NCBI GenBank assembly: GCA_003260075.1 | Contig: QLIY01000132.1 | Span: 165,749-229,748 of the forward strand | Source of the DNA: Phallusia mammillata | Lineage: Eukaryota > Chordata > Ascidiacea > Phlebobranchia > Ascidiidae | Length of the DNA stretch: 64,000 nt | Direction of reading: 5' to 3' | Part shown: piece by piece, positions 22,789 to 37,700 of the stretch | Position numbering within the stretch: the first letter of the stretch is position 1 | How the letters are laid out: every line of letters starts with the position of its first letter | Translations under genes and position numbers: made by a program | The notes under the pieces: generated by a model | Seen by the model: the letters and a program-made list of their open reading frames with translations, nothing else | What the model was told of the DNA's origin: nothing | The model's database searches: none

Positions 22789-25700
22789 ATGACGAAGGGT
22801 GCTGTAGCAACTGGCCAACGGCCATCACGGCGGCGTCAACGTCGTCGTTCGGAAAAGTCACCTGCTGATATGCTGCTGGAGAAAACAGCTCGTGAAAAGA
22901 TGGCTGAACTTCGACAGGTCTTGTCAGTAAGTGGTAAGTAAATGCGTGTTGAAAAAGGAATATCATTGCACATGTAAACAAAATCATGGGCTATTTAAAT
23001 TTTAATGTTTATCAAATTCTTGCAGTTATCTCTAACGCACCGACATGGGTGGACCAAGTAGCTTGAGTAAAAAACTCCTTTTCCCCCTCACTGACTGGGG
23101 GACTTTGTTTGCGCAATTATTCTGCTAGGACTTTTAATAAGCGAAATAAACTCAATTCAATTCACTGTATAGGTCGACTTTAATATTATAAGTACAGCTT
23201 CATTGCTAAAAAACGATGTTCTATCTCAAAAACTATATTGACTTGTCATATGTAGGCTACATGTAAAAATTGACTTGGTGCATTTCGACGAATTCCGACA
23301 AGGCGACAAGGCGTATTTGTATATCATACGCCCCGGACTTTTTGGCCAGGTTGCTGCCAAACATAGTATTTTTTTTGCATGGGTTCGAACCCAAGCGAAT
23401 CCGATCATTTTTTGTCTCTATGTGGGTCAAGGACCATTCGGCCAAGTTCCTGCCCAAAACGTAAGACTTTTTTAGATGATTACGTGGAATCATTTCCACG
23501 ACACCTAGCGGAGAATCTGGATGTGTCCAGCGACGTAGTAATGAAAATGATGGGACTGGAGGAGATGCAAGCACTCCGCAAGAGAGCGAAAATTCTTTCA
23601 AAACTCGAAGCTTGTAAAACGAGAATAGTAACTGCCCTTGAAATGGGAGACGACACGGTCGGTATTGACACATAGCTTTCGGTGTATACTAGGTGTGCAG
23701 AAAGAGCAATGTATGACTTGAACGGCGGTTTGGCTTGGATATAGGGTTACGAGACATTCGGAATTTCTCAGACGTATCCAGAATTATTGTCTTTTTTTGT
23801 AGAATTATCCAAAACAAATTACAGTTTGAGTCTGGTATAATGGGTGTGGAGAAAAATAAGTGTAGAAGCTGAACAGTATGTAGTTTACCAAGATGTGAAG
23901 CTATGTGCAACTTCACGAGTAAGGTGTCTCTTAAACTTAGGGGCTAGGGGTATGGTGATGTATATGTGCTAAACGAAGAAAGCAAGCAATAAAAGATAAC
24001 CTATAAGCAACATGATATAATTACTCTGGCATCTTTTGGCAAATCAATGACGATTTGTTGACGTTTATTTAGTGTGCGATTTGCATTCCGGGTCAATTCT
24101 TTAAATAACCCTTTGGCAAGATATAATTTCTGTGTTCATCTTTTGACTTTTTAAACTTAAACCATGTTTGGTCATGGTGTAAGAAATAAACGTGTGAAGC
24201 AAGATAACAGGCTGATGATATTCCATGGGAAAAAGAAGGTTTGGACGAAGATAATGATGGTACTGGTCCAGTTGTCTTCCAGGATCCCAACGACGAAGTA
24301 CATACTGAGGAAGTTTGGAAACGAAAAGCTGAACAGTCTGAAATCATGTGCCAGATTGCTCAATACATTCAAGCCTGCAAATCAAAGTAAGATGCTGTTT
24401 GATTTGCTCAGCCTTTAGAATTAAGTGATAACTGCTGTTACCAGACCACTTTTTGTGTCAATTGTAATATAAAGCACTTTTCATGTGTATTTTACCGTCG
24501 TTCTCCAGGTAACACCCCCCCCCCCATTAAGTGATAACTGCTGTTACCAGACCACTTTTTGTGTCAATTGTAAGTTAATATAAAGCACTTTTTATGTGTA
24601 TTTTACCGTCGTTCTCCAGCGTCTTATAGATCGGTCAAAGTTTGCTTAGGGGTGCATGTGAATTATGGTCATTATTTGGTCCGTGTGCTTGTTGCAATAA
24701 TCTTTCTAACAACGAAGCTTCGTAGTAACTACTGATTTTTGAATTGTGTTACCTGGAGAAAAAATGTTATTTAAGTGTAGCCTATCCCTATCACATCGTT
24801 TAAACAATTACCTCCTGAAATTATGGCTCAAAAACCTTGTATGTGACCTTCACTTCTGCAACAGATTACGTTTTGGGGCAATTTTTTTTAAGTGCAAAAG
24901 TACGATGTGGGACAAGATAGTTAATACTCCCTGGTTAATACCTTGTTGTATATGAACCAGCAGTAAGTCGGGTCGTGATCGAACTTCAGTTTTCCATAAA
25001 ACGGGCACCTTGTCCATGGCGTCAATCTAGGCTACATTTGTGTCGTAGATTTACCTTTAACTTAGAAGATCTAACTTTCTTAATTCGGCTTTATATTTCA
25101 ATAAAATTTCGAATCGGTTTCATTTTATGGTTAGAGATCGATTTCTGGACTGCAGACGGTTACAACTCTGATAGCATCCATCGAATATTCCTTGTTCGAA
25201 TGTCAACACACTTTATATTACACGACTTTTCGTGGGTAATTAATCTATTTCTATTCTTCCTTGGTTAGAGATACAGATATGGTGGAATTGATCGACTGGA
25301 TGTCCAACTTCGCATTCGATATCACTTGGGATGAGGTGGGAGTGAAACCGATTGACGAGAGAGAAAGTGAAGAAGCGGATATTTACCGGTGCGTATGTTT
25401 TCCTAAATCAGCGGTTCTCAACCAGGGCCCATGCCCCACCCAGGGGGAGCACGAGCTGTGTTCCGGGGGGCCACGGGTGTAGATTTACCAGAAACACCCA
25501 TTAAAAAAAATTATTTTTAACTTTGTTCCCTAATTTAATCGGCTTTTTCACATACTATTCGTCTATATTGAGTTTTTTCACGATTACAGATTCTTGTTTA
25601 CTCTATTTCGACATGTTTTAGAGCCGAAATAATAATTTCAACACGAGTTTGCCATGTACATTTTTAAGGGGGGCACAGGTCCTACAAGGTTACTTGAAGG

Positions 25701-28700
25701 GGGTCACGAGACCCAAAAGTTACTTTTAGGGGGCCACCTTCCACGGAAGGTTGAGAACCACTGTGCTAAATGTTCTTGCTATGTGCCTAATGCCGTGAGT
25801 GTAATAATCAAATATATTTTAAGCGTGGTCTGTTTCCTATTGTTGCTTTAACCAGAGTTTCAATTGTTTAAAGTATTGTCACGCTTCTTTGTTTTAAGAG
25901 CGCTGTATCTAAGGCATTAGTTCGATCGTTAAACATTAGTACATAATTTATTGTTTTGTTTTTAGTGGAATAGTGCTTGCGCTGCAGAAGGCGTGGCAGT
26001 GCGCCCGCAAAATCGAACAGCTCATCCAACTTATTGGATCGGATGACACATACGACGTACTTTCCAGCAAATTTCCTCCACACATCGCAGCAGCGCGCAA
26101 AAAGAAAAAGACTATGCCGAGTCGAAAACTTTGGTGCAGGTCGGTAAACATTTTGGAAATAGTTTTCTTTTTTCGATGTTTGTAGCATGCACGGCCGTAA
26201 CACGTTTAAAATGCTGTAAACGTTGCTTAAGAAACCTATAAGGTTTAGGTGCATATATACAGTACCTATAGGTTGTATGCAAGACACAGACTTGATGTGA
26301 CATCAAACGGGGACATTTTACTACTCAGATGTTTTGACAATACCAATTTCCATTACTTATATGAATCAGTGCACAGTTATTCATAGTTTAAAAACACCGT
26401 CCAGCGACTAGCAAAAAAGAGTGACTAACAATTTTAAATACCAAAGCATGTTTGAAAGTTTCAAACAAATGACTTGCTTTCATTTAAAATGTTAGACTAT
26501 TAGAGCATCAATTTTAGACACAAAAATGCGTTTTGGATACTCATTCAGACGTATTTGTAAGCTGTGCAAAAATTCGAAAGTATTTTGTTTAGTCGAAAAT
26601 AGTTCACGTCTGAAAAAAATGCGCTTTTTAAACGATTTATTCTCCAAATCAAAAATCGCAGTACGTTTTAGCATCCCCCCCCCCTTAGACTATTAGAGCA
26701 TCAATTTTAGACACAAAAATGCGTTTTGGATATTCATTCAGACGTATCTGTAGGCTGTGCAAAAATTCGAAATTATTTTGTTTAGTCGAAAATAGTTCAT
26801 GTCTGAAAAAAATTGTGCTTTTAAACGATTTATTCTCAAAATCAAAAATCGAAATACGTTTTAGCAACAAACTCCGGAACAAGATTGATCAGTACTGCAA
26901 GTTTAGAAGTGGTGCAAATAAGAAAAAACAAACTGTTACCAATAGTCAAGAAGTTACTGTATGGAAACAAGGTATAACGCTTTATAAAGCCTACAATACT
27001 TTTTGAAAATTAGCAATATTGCAGCCTACTAAATTCACTATTTCTGGAGATTAAATATACGTGAAGAAAATAGTTCTGAACCGCTTTTATTTAACTGTAG
27101 ATGTATATATGACTTTATGCAGTTCGTTTTTTAACCTTTTTGAGCCGGGTTCAGGCTTTAGTATAAATCGTACCTGTCTGCACACATAGCATGAGTTGGT
27201 AAATTTGTTCCGCATTGACAACTTTTGCATCTAATACGGGAATCGTATCTACAATAAATCGGGTTCGGGCCGCCCGCTAACAACTTTCTGTAACGATACC
27301 CAGCAGTCTATTCTGTTTTAGTTATTTGGTCGTCGTTTTCTTTCACCAAGCGAAATAAATTTAACCTGCACTGATAACTGTATAGGTGAAGAAGTCCCTG
27401 AAAATAATCCATTAAAGGAAGTGGAAGCGATAATTTTTCGGGAAATCAGTAACTCATGGAAGGAGGCTAGTCTCGACATTATGTTCTATGTGCAAGAAGT
27501 GATTGGTCATCGTTTTACGAAGGTAATTGACCTTTTTACAAATAAAAACTAGCAGATTGAGATTTATTCTTTTGGTTTCGACGCGTGTATATTTTCTGTG
27601 TTTAAAAAGTTGGATTGAAATTGCCTTCAATTCCCTGCTCTAGTTGTAATTTTATTTTTAAGTTTCTTTCCTATGACGATCTGTGTGCAATTTTTAGTTC
27701 CAACTAATAGAGTAAATCTAACTACATTCGGAAAATATTATTCAAATTTAAAAAGTTATTCCAATAAATTTCAAAAGCAACAGATTGTTGTTTACGCCTA
27801 AAATGTTTTTTGAAGCCTTCTTGCAAAAAGCGTTTGCAACGAGCCATGTTATTGTTGGAATTTATAAACGCAACCATTGAAGGAAAAATAAACGAAGCTG
27901 GGCAAACGAAAACTCTGCTGAGAGAATCACAGGGAACTGTTAACAGGTACAGAAAAAACACAGAGAACAAAAAGTATTTTTTTGGGCCATCGAGCGCAAC
28001 GGCCCATCGAGCGCAACGTAAAACTTTTTGTGGGCAAATTCTCAGTTTTAAGTTTACATATATTGTTCAGGATGCAGGAAGAAGCCGCGCAAATGCAGAA
28101 AGAAATAACCGATCTACAAAAACTCGTACAACAAGCACGACGAAAAATTGCAAAGCAAAAAAAGCAGGTACACCGGTTTATCGTTACCCAGATCAGTGGT
28201 TCTTAGTCTTCCATGAGTCGTTGCCATCTTAAATTAACCTTCAAGCCCTGTGGTTACCAACAAAACGCATAGAATTTGACCGCTTGATAACACTTACAAT
28301 TTAGTACAGGCTATATATTAAACCTGACTTCTAAAAAATTATCCGCACGATGTTTTTTAATTACAATTTTGTTTTCAGGCCTGTGGTCCATGGTCTAAAA
28401 CCAGAATCACTGCCATTGGCAACCCTAGGCTAATTGTCAGGCGACCCACAGGATGGGAACCGCTGTCCTGTAGGTGGATATAAAAGCAGTTTTGAAAAAC
28501 GTTGGTCTAGTTCTAGATCAGTGCTCTTCAACCGGGGTTCCGTACAATCTTACAGGGGTTCCGTGCACTTTAAGGGTTGCACAGGGGTTCGCAGCGGTTA
28601 GGTGTTGCAAGTCAAACATGAATGATTCATAATATCACTGAATGCTCGCCTGTTCAATATTGTTAACCTTGGTTACACCATTGATCAATAGTGACGTAAT

Positions 28701-31700
28701 AAACACAGCCATGATCCACTCCAAATTGCGAGATAATATAGAAACGACTGATCCAAGTAACATAGCAATGTGTTTCAAAGAATCATTCAACTGATATCAA
28801 CTTTTATTATGTGCTTTGGGTGTGTTAAGAAAAAATGAAATCTTTTTCTTTGACCTAGCCTACTTCTTACACTCATTAAAGTTATTTTATAGGGGGTTCC
28901 GCAAAGTTTGACTAAACACCTTGGGGGTTCCGTGCCACTAAAAAGGTTGAAGAGCACTGTTCTAGATTGTGCGTTGCAATAAGTTTAATATTTTTGATTC
29001 AACGTTGTCGCATTCGATTACAGTTGGATTCGTCAGTAAAAGAAAACGAAAAGTCGTCATTGAAAATCGGTGCACTCCACGATGATATTGCCAAGCTTCA
29101 AAAACACGTTGAAGAACTCCAGGACCTTCCGAATCAGTCTGAGTTCGATGGTAAGTCATAGATTAGAGTTGTAAAGTTGAGTTGTAAACGGGCCTAAAAC
29201 TGGCGCCCGAACCCGGCCCGATCCCCAAATCGTTTTTGAAAAACCCGATTAGGCCTGAAAGTTTGATTGACAGGCCTATACACTGAAGTCCCAGGCAAGC
29301 ATAAGACAACAAACACAATTGGTCTTAAACAAGGCGTCTTAGGGTTGTTTGACATTAGGTCAGATCCAGCAACTAGCTCCTCAGCTTGGTAAATTTATTT
29401 CAAAAAAAGACTGACACGAAGTGTAATGTCAGGCCCGTTTTTTTGAACAAACCTAAGCCCAAATCCGGTTCGAACCCGGCCTAAATTACAACACTGGTTT
29501 GACTAATACTCATTCCCTTTTATGTAAGTAAAATTCAGATTTTAAGGAGCCTAAGTCAATCCAGATTGCATTTGTATCACAGAATGCAAGGAAAGATTGG
29601 AAGAACTCGAAGAGGACTACGCTGAGCTTGAAGAAGAAGTAGAAGAGGTGAAAACTTCTTTGAACACGAAAATAGCAGAGTGCGACAGTTTAAAGAAAAA
29701 GTAAGCGCGTATTTTGCCTGCAAATATTTTATCATGTTTAGTTTAAATTTTTTTCAAACAATGTCTTTTGCGACAGGACATGCTAGAAGGTTGTGACCGA
29801 CTTTCTAAGAGAGTTTTTGTAACTTATAACAGGGCCCCGATTCAATTGAGACTATTGTGTGTTTTTTCAGGGACTTTATGTAACTCAAACTCTACAAAAG
29901 ACTCGAATGACAAAAACAACAATTTTGCGACGAATAGAACTGCTTTCTAAACACGTTAAACTTGAAAACCAATCAATTTTGTTCAGTTCAAGATTGTCTC
30001 AGTTCGTATGACTTATTAAAAACAATTTTCAAAACTTGGGGATCTTAATGTTTATGACATGATTTTGCACAAATCTAATTTACGTCTCTTAACAATTTCT
30101 CGCAATGCATTAAAAATAAATTGTTTCACCTTCCTGTAGGCTGGACGAGGAAAAAGAGGTCAGTGCCAATCTTGCTGAAGAAGTTCAGGCAATGGAAGAA
30201 GAAAGTGAAAAGGCAGCGAAACAAATACAAGAGATGGAAGAAAAATTATCGGCACAGGAAAACAATATAATGTCGTTGCGACTCATGGTTTATTACAAAG
30301 ACGAGGTAAACTATATTTTATGTACACAACTGCTGATTTCTTTATTGAAATGCCCGTTTCCAGCGCACGTTGTCGTATTAGCCGTGAAGTCCTATTAGGA
30401 GTATAGGTATATTTTGTGTCAGTACATCAGTCAAGCGGCCGAAAGTTGAAGATAATGATGGACAATCTCCGTTAGCATTTTATACATGTCTGGGTATACA
30501 CACATACTCCAATATACGCCAGAATGGACTGTGGGCCATAGATCACTTACTCATGATGTGGCCACACACTATGGTTTCATGCACTGCATAGGTGTTATCC
30601 TCGATGGGTGGACAACGCCTCAATGCCTCATGGTCACAGTGAATCCGCCGTAGGACTACGATCATTTTTGTTACAGTTTTTTGACTTTTAGAGAATGTGA
30701 CTTTGGTTTTGCTTTATCCTTTGTATGGGTGCACTTGGTTGGAATAATGCCGCTCAAGTTATTGCTAACGGAAACACACGTAGTCAAGACAGGATCGGAA
30801 CCGTCACTGTGGGAGCACAAGGCGGTTTTGCCAACCACTCGGCCAAATTATTGACCACATTAGTAATTTAACTTTAACGAGTCGTTTGAGATGAAATGAG
30901 ATGAGATGAGACGAGTTTATTTCGCTTGGTGAACATAGCGACAAAATAGCACTAAAGCAATCACAAAGCCGGACATGGTTATGTAACGCAAAACAGTAAA
31001 GGAGACAATTTTATTTGTGTTGTTTATCGCATGCAGGTGATTAGACGCTTAAAACAAGCAGCGATCGAGTTGAAAACAAGCGAGAAACAACAAAAAACGC
31101 CAAAAAGGCCACCACCGTCCCCTGATGAGCAACCGAAACGATCGACGGAATCAGTTGTCGAGGGACCAAAGATATCTCCAACCGATCTGCAACAAAAACC
31201 CACAGTGAAGGTTTAACAATTGTTTGAATTTTGTTTTATTTAAGATTTTAAGACACTTGCCTTTAGTTTGGAGGAATTCCTTCTGTTTCTGGTTTAAGAT
31301 ATTAGTTTTGCTTGGTGGCTTTTTAATGTTTTGAATTTTTCGATTAACAAATTATATAAAGCGCGAATATAAACTGTATGAAAACAAAACAAAAAAAACT
31401 AATTCTAAAGTATATTTTTTTATTAATTTGCTTTTATAAAAAAAATGGAAAATATACATGGATAAAACCTAAGCCCAATATCTATGTTCGACATCACCTA
31501 ATTTGTCAAAAATAAATTCGGCATCATGCAATCTGAAAAAAAATCACTTGATATATAAAAACTGTATTGTAAGTTTAGACAAAACCTATTCCTTAGCAAA
31601 AGAATACTGCGTGCTATATTTGGTTTCACACTTACAATAAGATTGTAACAACTGTAGTTTCTTATCAGGCTGAAGAGACAACACCCAAAAAAACAAAGGT

Positions 31701-34700
31701 TGTTGAAGTACCACTCGTGGAAAAAATACCAAGTGATGTTGTAACTGTTCCCACAAGTGAAGAGGCGGTCGTAAAGTATGATCAGAAATCCCAAAGCGAC
31801 CGACTTACTCAACGTAATTTCTTGTTTTATATTTAGGGACATTTTTTAGCGTAAAGAATTTAGGAAGTATATTAATGATGACATTGGTACTTAACGTAAA
31901 CTTGTTCTTGTTTTCAACTTTTTTGTTTGTTCATGATGCTTTGCACATTGTTACTTTGGGTCCGTGGGTCGATTTAGCGTTGAGAATTTAAGAAGTCCCT
32001 AATTGTGACACGAGTGCTATACTGTTGTGATCTCAAACTGTAACTTAATATTCTTTACTGGTTGCGTGCTTACACATACAAATTGTACTAAAGTAAGAAC
32101 TCAAATCACAATAAGTGTGGTAATAACCAATAGATGGCGTAAAGAGCATGAAAGATAATTAGGTACATTTTCTGAAAATGCTGACGGTTAAGGCTATTTG
32201 GGTTGCCGTCAGGTTTTATAATATTAATAGCAATGAACCTGACTTTTTTGAAATTTTTTTTTTTGAATTTTTTGTTATTGTCTCATTATTTTTTGCTTAA
32301 CGCACTATTTGTGTATTTTCTGCCCACAATGCAACATTATTCGTACTAGCTAATTTCAGCTAGTTTGGACGTTAGTTTTTTCGCATTTCAGCCAGAAAAA
32401 GTATTCAAACTTCCGTTCCGACTCGAGTCATTTTCAAACCGGATGAGCGACAGGAATTGATCGAAAATTGTCAGCGAGCTCATGGTGAGATTGATGAGCT
32501 GAGGGACAGATTGGAACGTATGGCGGATGATTATAAGTTGAAGATGAAAACAGCGGTGGATCAGGAAAAACACAAATCGGTGAGAAATATATTTGGGCTC
32601 ATAAGCTTCGGTTAAGCTAAAAAAAGTACTCGTACAAATAATAACAGTTTTTTAAATTAGACATTATGGCAGATTTAAAATAGAGGGATGTTTATATAAG
32701 CTGTTGCTGCTATCAAAATTATAGTTATCTTCTGGCAATGGTATTTTGTACCGACATTTTGACGTCCTATACAGGTCGCCTTCATCAGGGTAAATTACAC
32801 TTAATGCACACATTTTATATACAAGTCCTGTATATAAAATGCAATTGCCAGAAGAGCTCTATGAAAAAGGGTTGTTTATTTAATTAATTGTCGTTTGAAA
32901 GTTCCAATTACTTGCTAAAATTTCTCAACCTCTAAACGTTTTACATGTATAAAGCATTGTTATTTGATTATACGCCTCAACAAATTTATAAAAACTTTAT
33001 GTGACAACAGCCAACTTGTATTACTGTATAAGTACAAAACTTTCTTAAAAAAGGGAAAAGTTCAGCCATCAACTTTAATTTCAGCCACGAATGTTGGGAA
33101 GAAAAAATGAAATGGAGAAACGACATTTAAAGTTTCATGTAAAGCCAAAAACGCACCAAACCACCTTAAAAATTAAATTTCACCCCTGCGGGTCGTTCGC
33201 CTAACCTTACCAACCATTTGGTAACAAGTAACATGTTTATTATAACTTATTAAAACAACAGTTGTATGACCTGTTAAGGAATGGTTCGTTTACCTCGCTT
33301 AAATTATCTGGTAACTTTTTTGCCATTTACTGTACAACTTTTAATTCAAATGGACAGGTATTGGACAAGATGAAAAACGAAGAGGAACTACAAAACCTAT
33401 GCTTTGCAGTTTGCGACGAAACGATGAGAGTACAGAAGGAAATGAGAAAATTTAACGAAAGTTTAAGCGAGGAACTGGGGATGATTATTGGCCTGAAAGG
33501 TTAACACTTTGTTTAGTTTTATGCGACTCAAGTGTATATAAACAGGTATGACACATATGGCCGATTATGGCTCAAGCATTTTCGGAAAGTCGGACTGGGC
33601 TTTTTGGGTCGGTATCGGGTTTCAGTTTTCATTAAACGAGCCTGACTTCAAATTAAACCAGATTTGTGTCGTAGATTTGCCTTAGAATGTCGTAGACTTA
33701 CGTTGGAATCTCACTTAATTCGCCTAATTCGGACTTTGTTTTAACAAAATTTTGGGTCTGGGCCCCAATATCAGGCCCGCTTACAATCATGTTTTGAACA
33801 AAAAAAGCGTGTCGCTTTGTATCTCTATTTGGGCCGTTTTTTTTTCTGTAAACTTGATTTTATATGTAACCGGTTCGTAGATATATTTCACCGAATGTTG
33901 ACACAATTTTATCATTATTTTCACATAAATGTTTTACCCACATCTACAAGTGCAAATAGAAGTCTTTTACGAAAGATTGGTCAGCACATTTAAACAGGAT
34001 TCCATAATTTTAAATGCTCTCCCAGTTGTTTTGTCTTGTCACTTTTAACAAGTTTAATTTCTTTTTTGTGTAGGAAAGTTGTTTGAAGAGTCGAGTGGGG
34101 ACAGAAAACGGAAAACCACAGGACTAATGACAATGCAAGCTTCAGGCTTTGACGGGATCGGCGCTACCCAAACACAACCGCAACCCAAACATGGCGGAAC
34201 TATGCAAGGCATAATGGGTGGCGGGGCGCCTCCAGGTGGCCAAGGTGGTGTGGCAGATATGATGGCTATGATGGACGGAGGCATGCAAGGCGGCATGGGT
34301 GGTTTTGGAGCCCAGGGCATGTCTTTTGCTGGTGGCAATGAGCCAACCAGTGATGAAAATTCTGAAGACTTACAGCAGGAGATAGTCAAGCCCGCTGATG
34401 GGAATTACTGGAAGTCGTTAAGAACCGCTGTGGTGGGAAAAGATGCAGCTTCTCCAAAACCAAAACCTGAAAAGCGTAATTCTTTAGCGGCTAAAGTGTT
34501 AGCTGAAAAGCAGCGACGAGCCAGTATGGCTGTGCCAAGAGAGCCGGATTCAGTGCCTCATTTTAGCAGCGGCTACAGCGCAGACTTTGAGTCGATAAGC
34601 GAATGTGACGATCCCTGTCTTATTGTACCTTCTTCCGGAATTAACCAGGATGACACTTCATCCGTTGTTACCATACGCCTTGAAACTCCTCCAACTGACA

Positions 34701-37700
34701 CTGATACCGCCAACATAGCACCCCAAGTGGGTATTGTTGTGACCAATGCTACTGATTCAGAGGCTCAGCAAGGAGGAGATGAAAATACAGACGAAAATGC
34801 TCCGAAGATGTTGTCTGTCGTTGACCGAAGGATGGCCAGGTTAGGTCAACGTAGAAGGTCGTCTATGATCCCCTTGCAAGATGTACTTCAGATTGCACGA
34901 AGATCGAGCATTCGAGCACCACCTCGTCCAAAGGTCGTAAAATTTCGTGGTTTCTTCCCCGAGTTCGGAGATGGAAAATCAGCCCTTGACAAAAAGAGAG
35001 ACGCTCTCTCCCGCGAGGCGGCTGTGCGGAGAAGAAAAGCAAAGTTGGAAGAAGAGGAAGCGCAAAGAAAGAAGGCTAGAAAAAATGCTTTAGCTGCTGC
35101 AACAGGAATAGATGATGATCCACTGAAACAAGCAGAAGTATTTGTCAGAAATATTTCAACAAAGGTTCATCTTTTTTTGTTTGAAAGATTTGACCAAAAG
35201 TTATCGCGGCAATCTCATTTATTAATGTAGTGTATGTTGGGACAAATGTTTTAATATTACTTTTAACAACAAACCCAATCTCGATAACACGGTGCCATTT
35301 CTTATCCTTAATCTTAACGGACATGATGCTTTAAATAAATTGCTTGATAGTTTTTTGTTTTAAGTAGACATTTTAGATCATTTAACTGTCTAAGGATTGT
35401 CGCGAAACAGTTTAAAAAAACACTGATCTAGCGTCCTTTATCCTTTGTTTTATATGATCTCCTATACTGTCCTAATGTTTTCGTTAGAGGCGTATTACAT
35501 TTAGTTGTCACGTCAGGTATACCCAGAACGATTCACTAAGAGCTAATTATACTTGTGTGTTGAATGCTGCTACACTGACATCTAGCGGTGCCAGTAAGTG
35601 TCTCTTAAATACAAATCTAACTCGTTTATTCACTCGGTTGCTACACCATAGTGCTTCCAACATCGCACTGATGTAGGAAGCACTACATCACTTAAATCTA
35701 GAGAGTCGTACAAGTAAAAACACAAGCATTGAAATGTTCGTAAACCCAGTTTTTCCGTGATAGTGGTGTATAGTATGAAATGTGGAAACAATTACGAAAT
35801 TCTCGATAGAATGCTAATTGATTCCCACAACCAATTTTCCGAACAACACGCAAACTTATTTTTATTAGGTCATGAGCTTTTTATCGGGTATGAGCACAAA
35901 CTTGGTGGACGCCATCAAAACAGAGAAGCTCCAGACTGGTGCAAAACTGCAACAAGTTGAGCAAGATCTGGTGGCAGTGAGGGTGCAAGCTCAAGCCGAG
36001 GTGGCAGCAGCAAAGAAAGAAAAAGATAAGAAAGCTATGGAAGCTAGAAAAGCAAAAAAGGCACTGATCAGCTTTATCACAGGAAGTGATGATCTAAAGG
36101 TAGATGACGTTTTACCTTAAGCCCCACTATTAACCTAAGCTATAATTTTAAATATATTCTTTGTTGGTATTCCTTATAGAATCTTGAAAATGTGATAGGC
36201 TACTTTTAAAACACGTAGAATGGCAGAAGTTCTTGTTATGTGCGACATTTTGGGTAAGTTTAGGTTTTAAATTGGATTTCAGGCTTTCTGCCAGGCAGAT
36301 ACACTTTTAAACATAACTGTTTTGGACGACAATGTACGTCTATGTCATGTTATCTATGTTAATATACAGCCCTTATTAAAAAAGGTAATAAGTAGCTTAC
36401 CGTAAAGCTGAAGTCAACGAGAAAATGTTATATACAGCAGCAAAGTCAATGGACATCAGAATCAAGTGGATCGGATACGAATCTCATTCCAGCAAATATA
36501 TTAGCCGGTTTGAAACAGGCAGAAGACGAGATCGTTACGATTCAAAATAGATTGCTAAAAGCCGCAAAGAAACATTCAAGACTTGCTGAGGACTTTCAGT
36601 AAGTTTTCTGCATGCCGTGTAGGCTCAGTAAAGATTCATAATAACAATGTAAAGTATCCTTTAAATTTGACAATTTTTATAGAAATAGCCACGTAACATA
36701 TGAAACTTTAGTCTAAATTTGGTTCTAGGACTTTCAAATGACAAGTTGCTTTTTTTAGTTTTATTAATTAACGTTTTGGGATATAACCATGCTTTTTATT
36801 CAAGCTGATGTATGACATTGTCTACAAAAGAGTTCACTTTGAACCACAAATACAGTGTTTCAGCACACAAATCTGCACCACAACATATAAGAACACATTA
36901 AAATATCTGTAACCCTAATCCTTTTGCCCCAATTATGTTGCCTTAAAGAAAGAAGTACATGGTGTGTTCGAGAAATAGTGTTTTGTCTGATTCAGACATC
37001 GATCGTTTGAGCTTTCGTCCAAAGTAAGGGACAACGAACGCGCAAGAGCAAAAGCACAAGCTGAGCTCAAGCGCAAAGAGGCAGAAAACAAGGCTTTGCG
37101 TGTACAGTTGCACGAATTTCGGAAAGCTGAAACACAAAAGATGTTTATGAGCCTTCAGGAACACCAAACTAACCAATGCTGTTTGGAGGGCTGTACTGGT
37201 CTCGACGTCAACATTAAGAGGGTGGGCACTTTGTTGTAGTAACGTCGCTTGATTCATAAGTAATTACCTGTGCGTATGTTGCAAAGAGTAAGCCATGGAT
37301 TTTATTGGACTTGACTTTATCTCAGTGACATTATGTTTTGTAAGGACCCGTTTTGAATTGGTAACTTTAACCCCCCCCCCCCCCCCCCCCCCCCTAAACA
37401 CATTATTTCACAATTACTTCGACTTGATTTGAGTGTCCGTTAAGGACTCGACTTGACCTGAGTTAGATACTTACAAGACTCGGACTAATTAAGTGACTCA
37501 ACTTGTGACTCGAACATGAAAATATTTTGTTTAGTCATTTCCATCTAGTGTCCTACTCAAGTCACATACTTTTAAGACTCGAATTAAGTGAGTAACTCCA
37601 CTTGGTCTTGGTTATGAAAACATTTTATCTAATCTCCCCATGGTTTATAATCCACAAATTAAACTGATTATCTCTTAACACGATTGTCACTGTATGCTTA

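Noticed and set aside
23379-23675. 98-codon frame starting inside the SINE-like block
   Set aside because: Its second half is real exon 2 of the coiled-coil gene; its first half is repeat sequence before the acceptor at 23475.
34054-34389. Pro-rich antisense frame within exon 17
   Set aside because: Complement of the Gly/Met-rich coding patch; no independent support.
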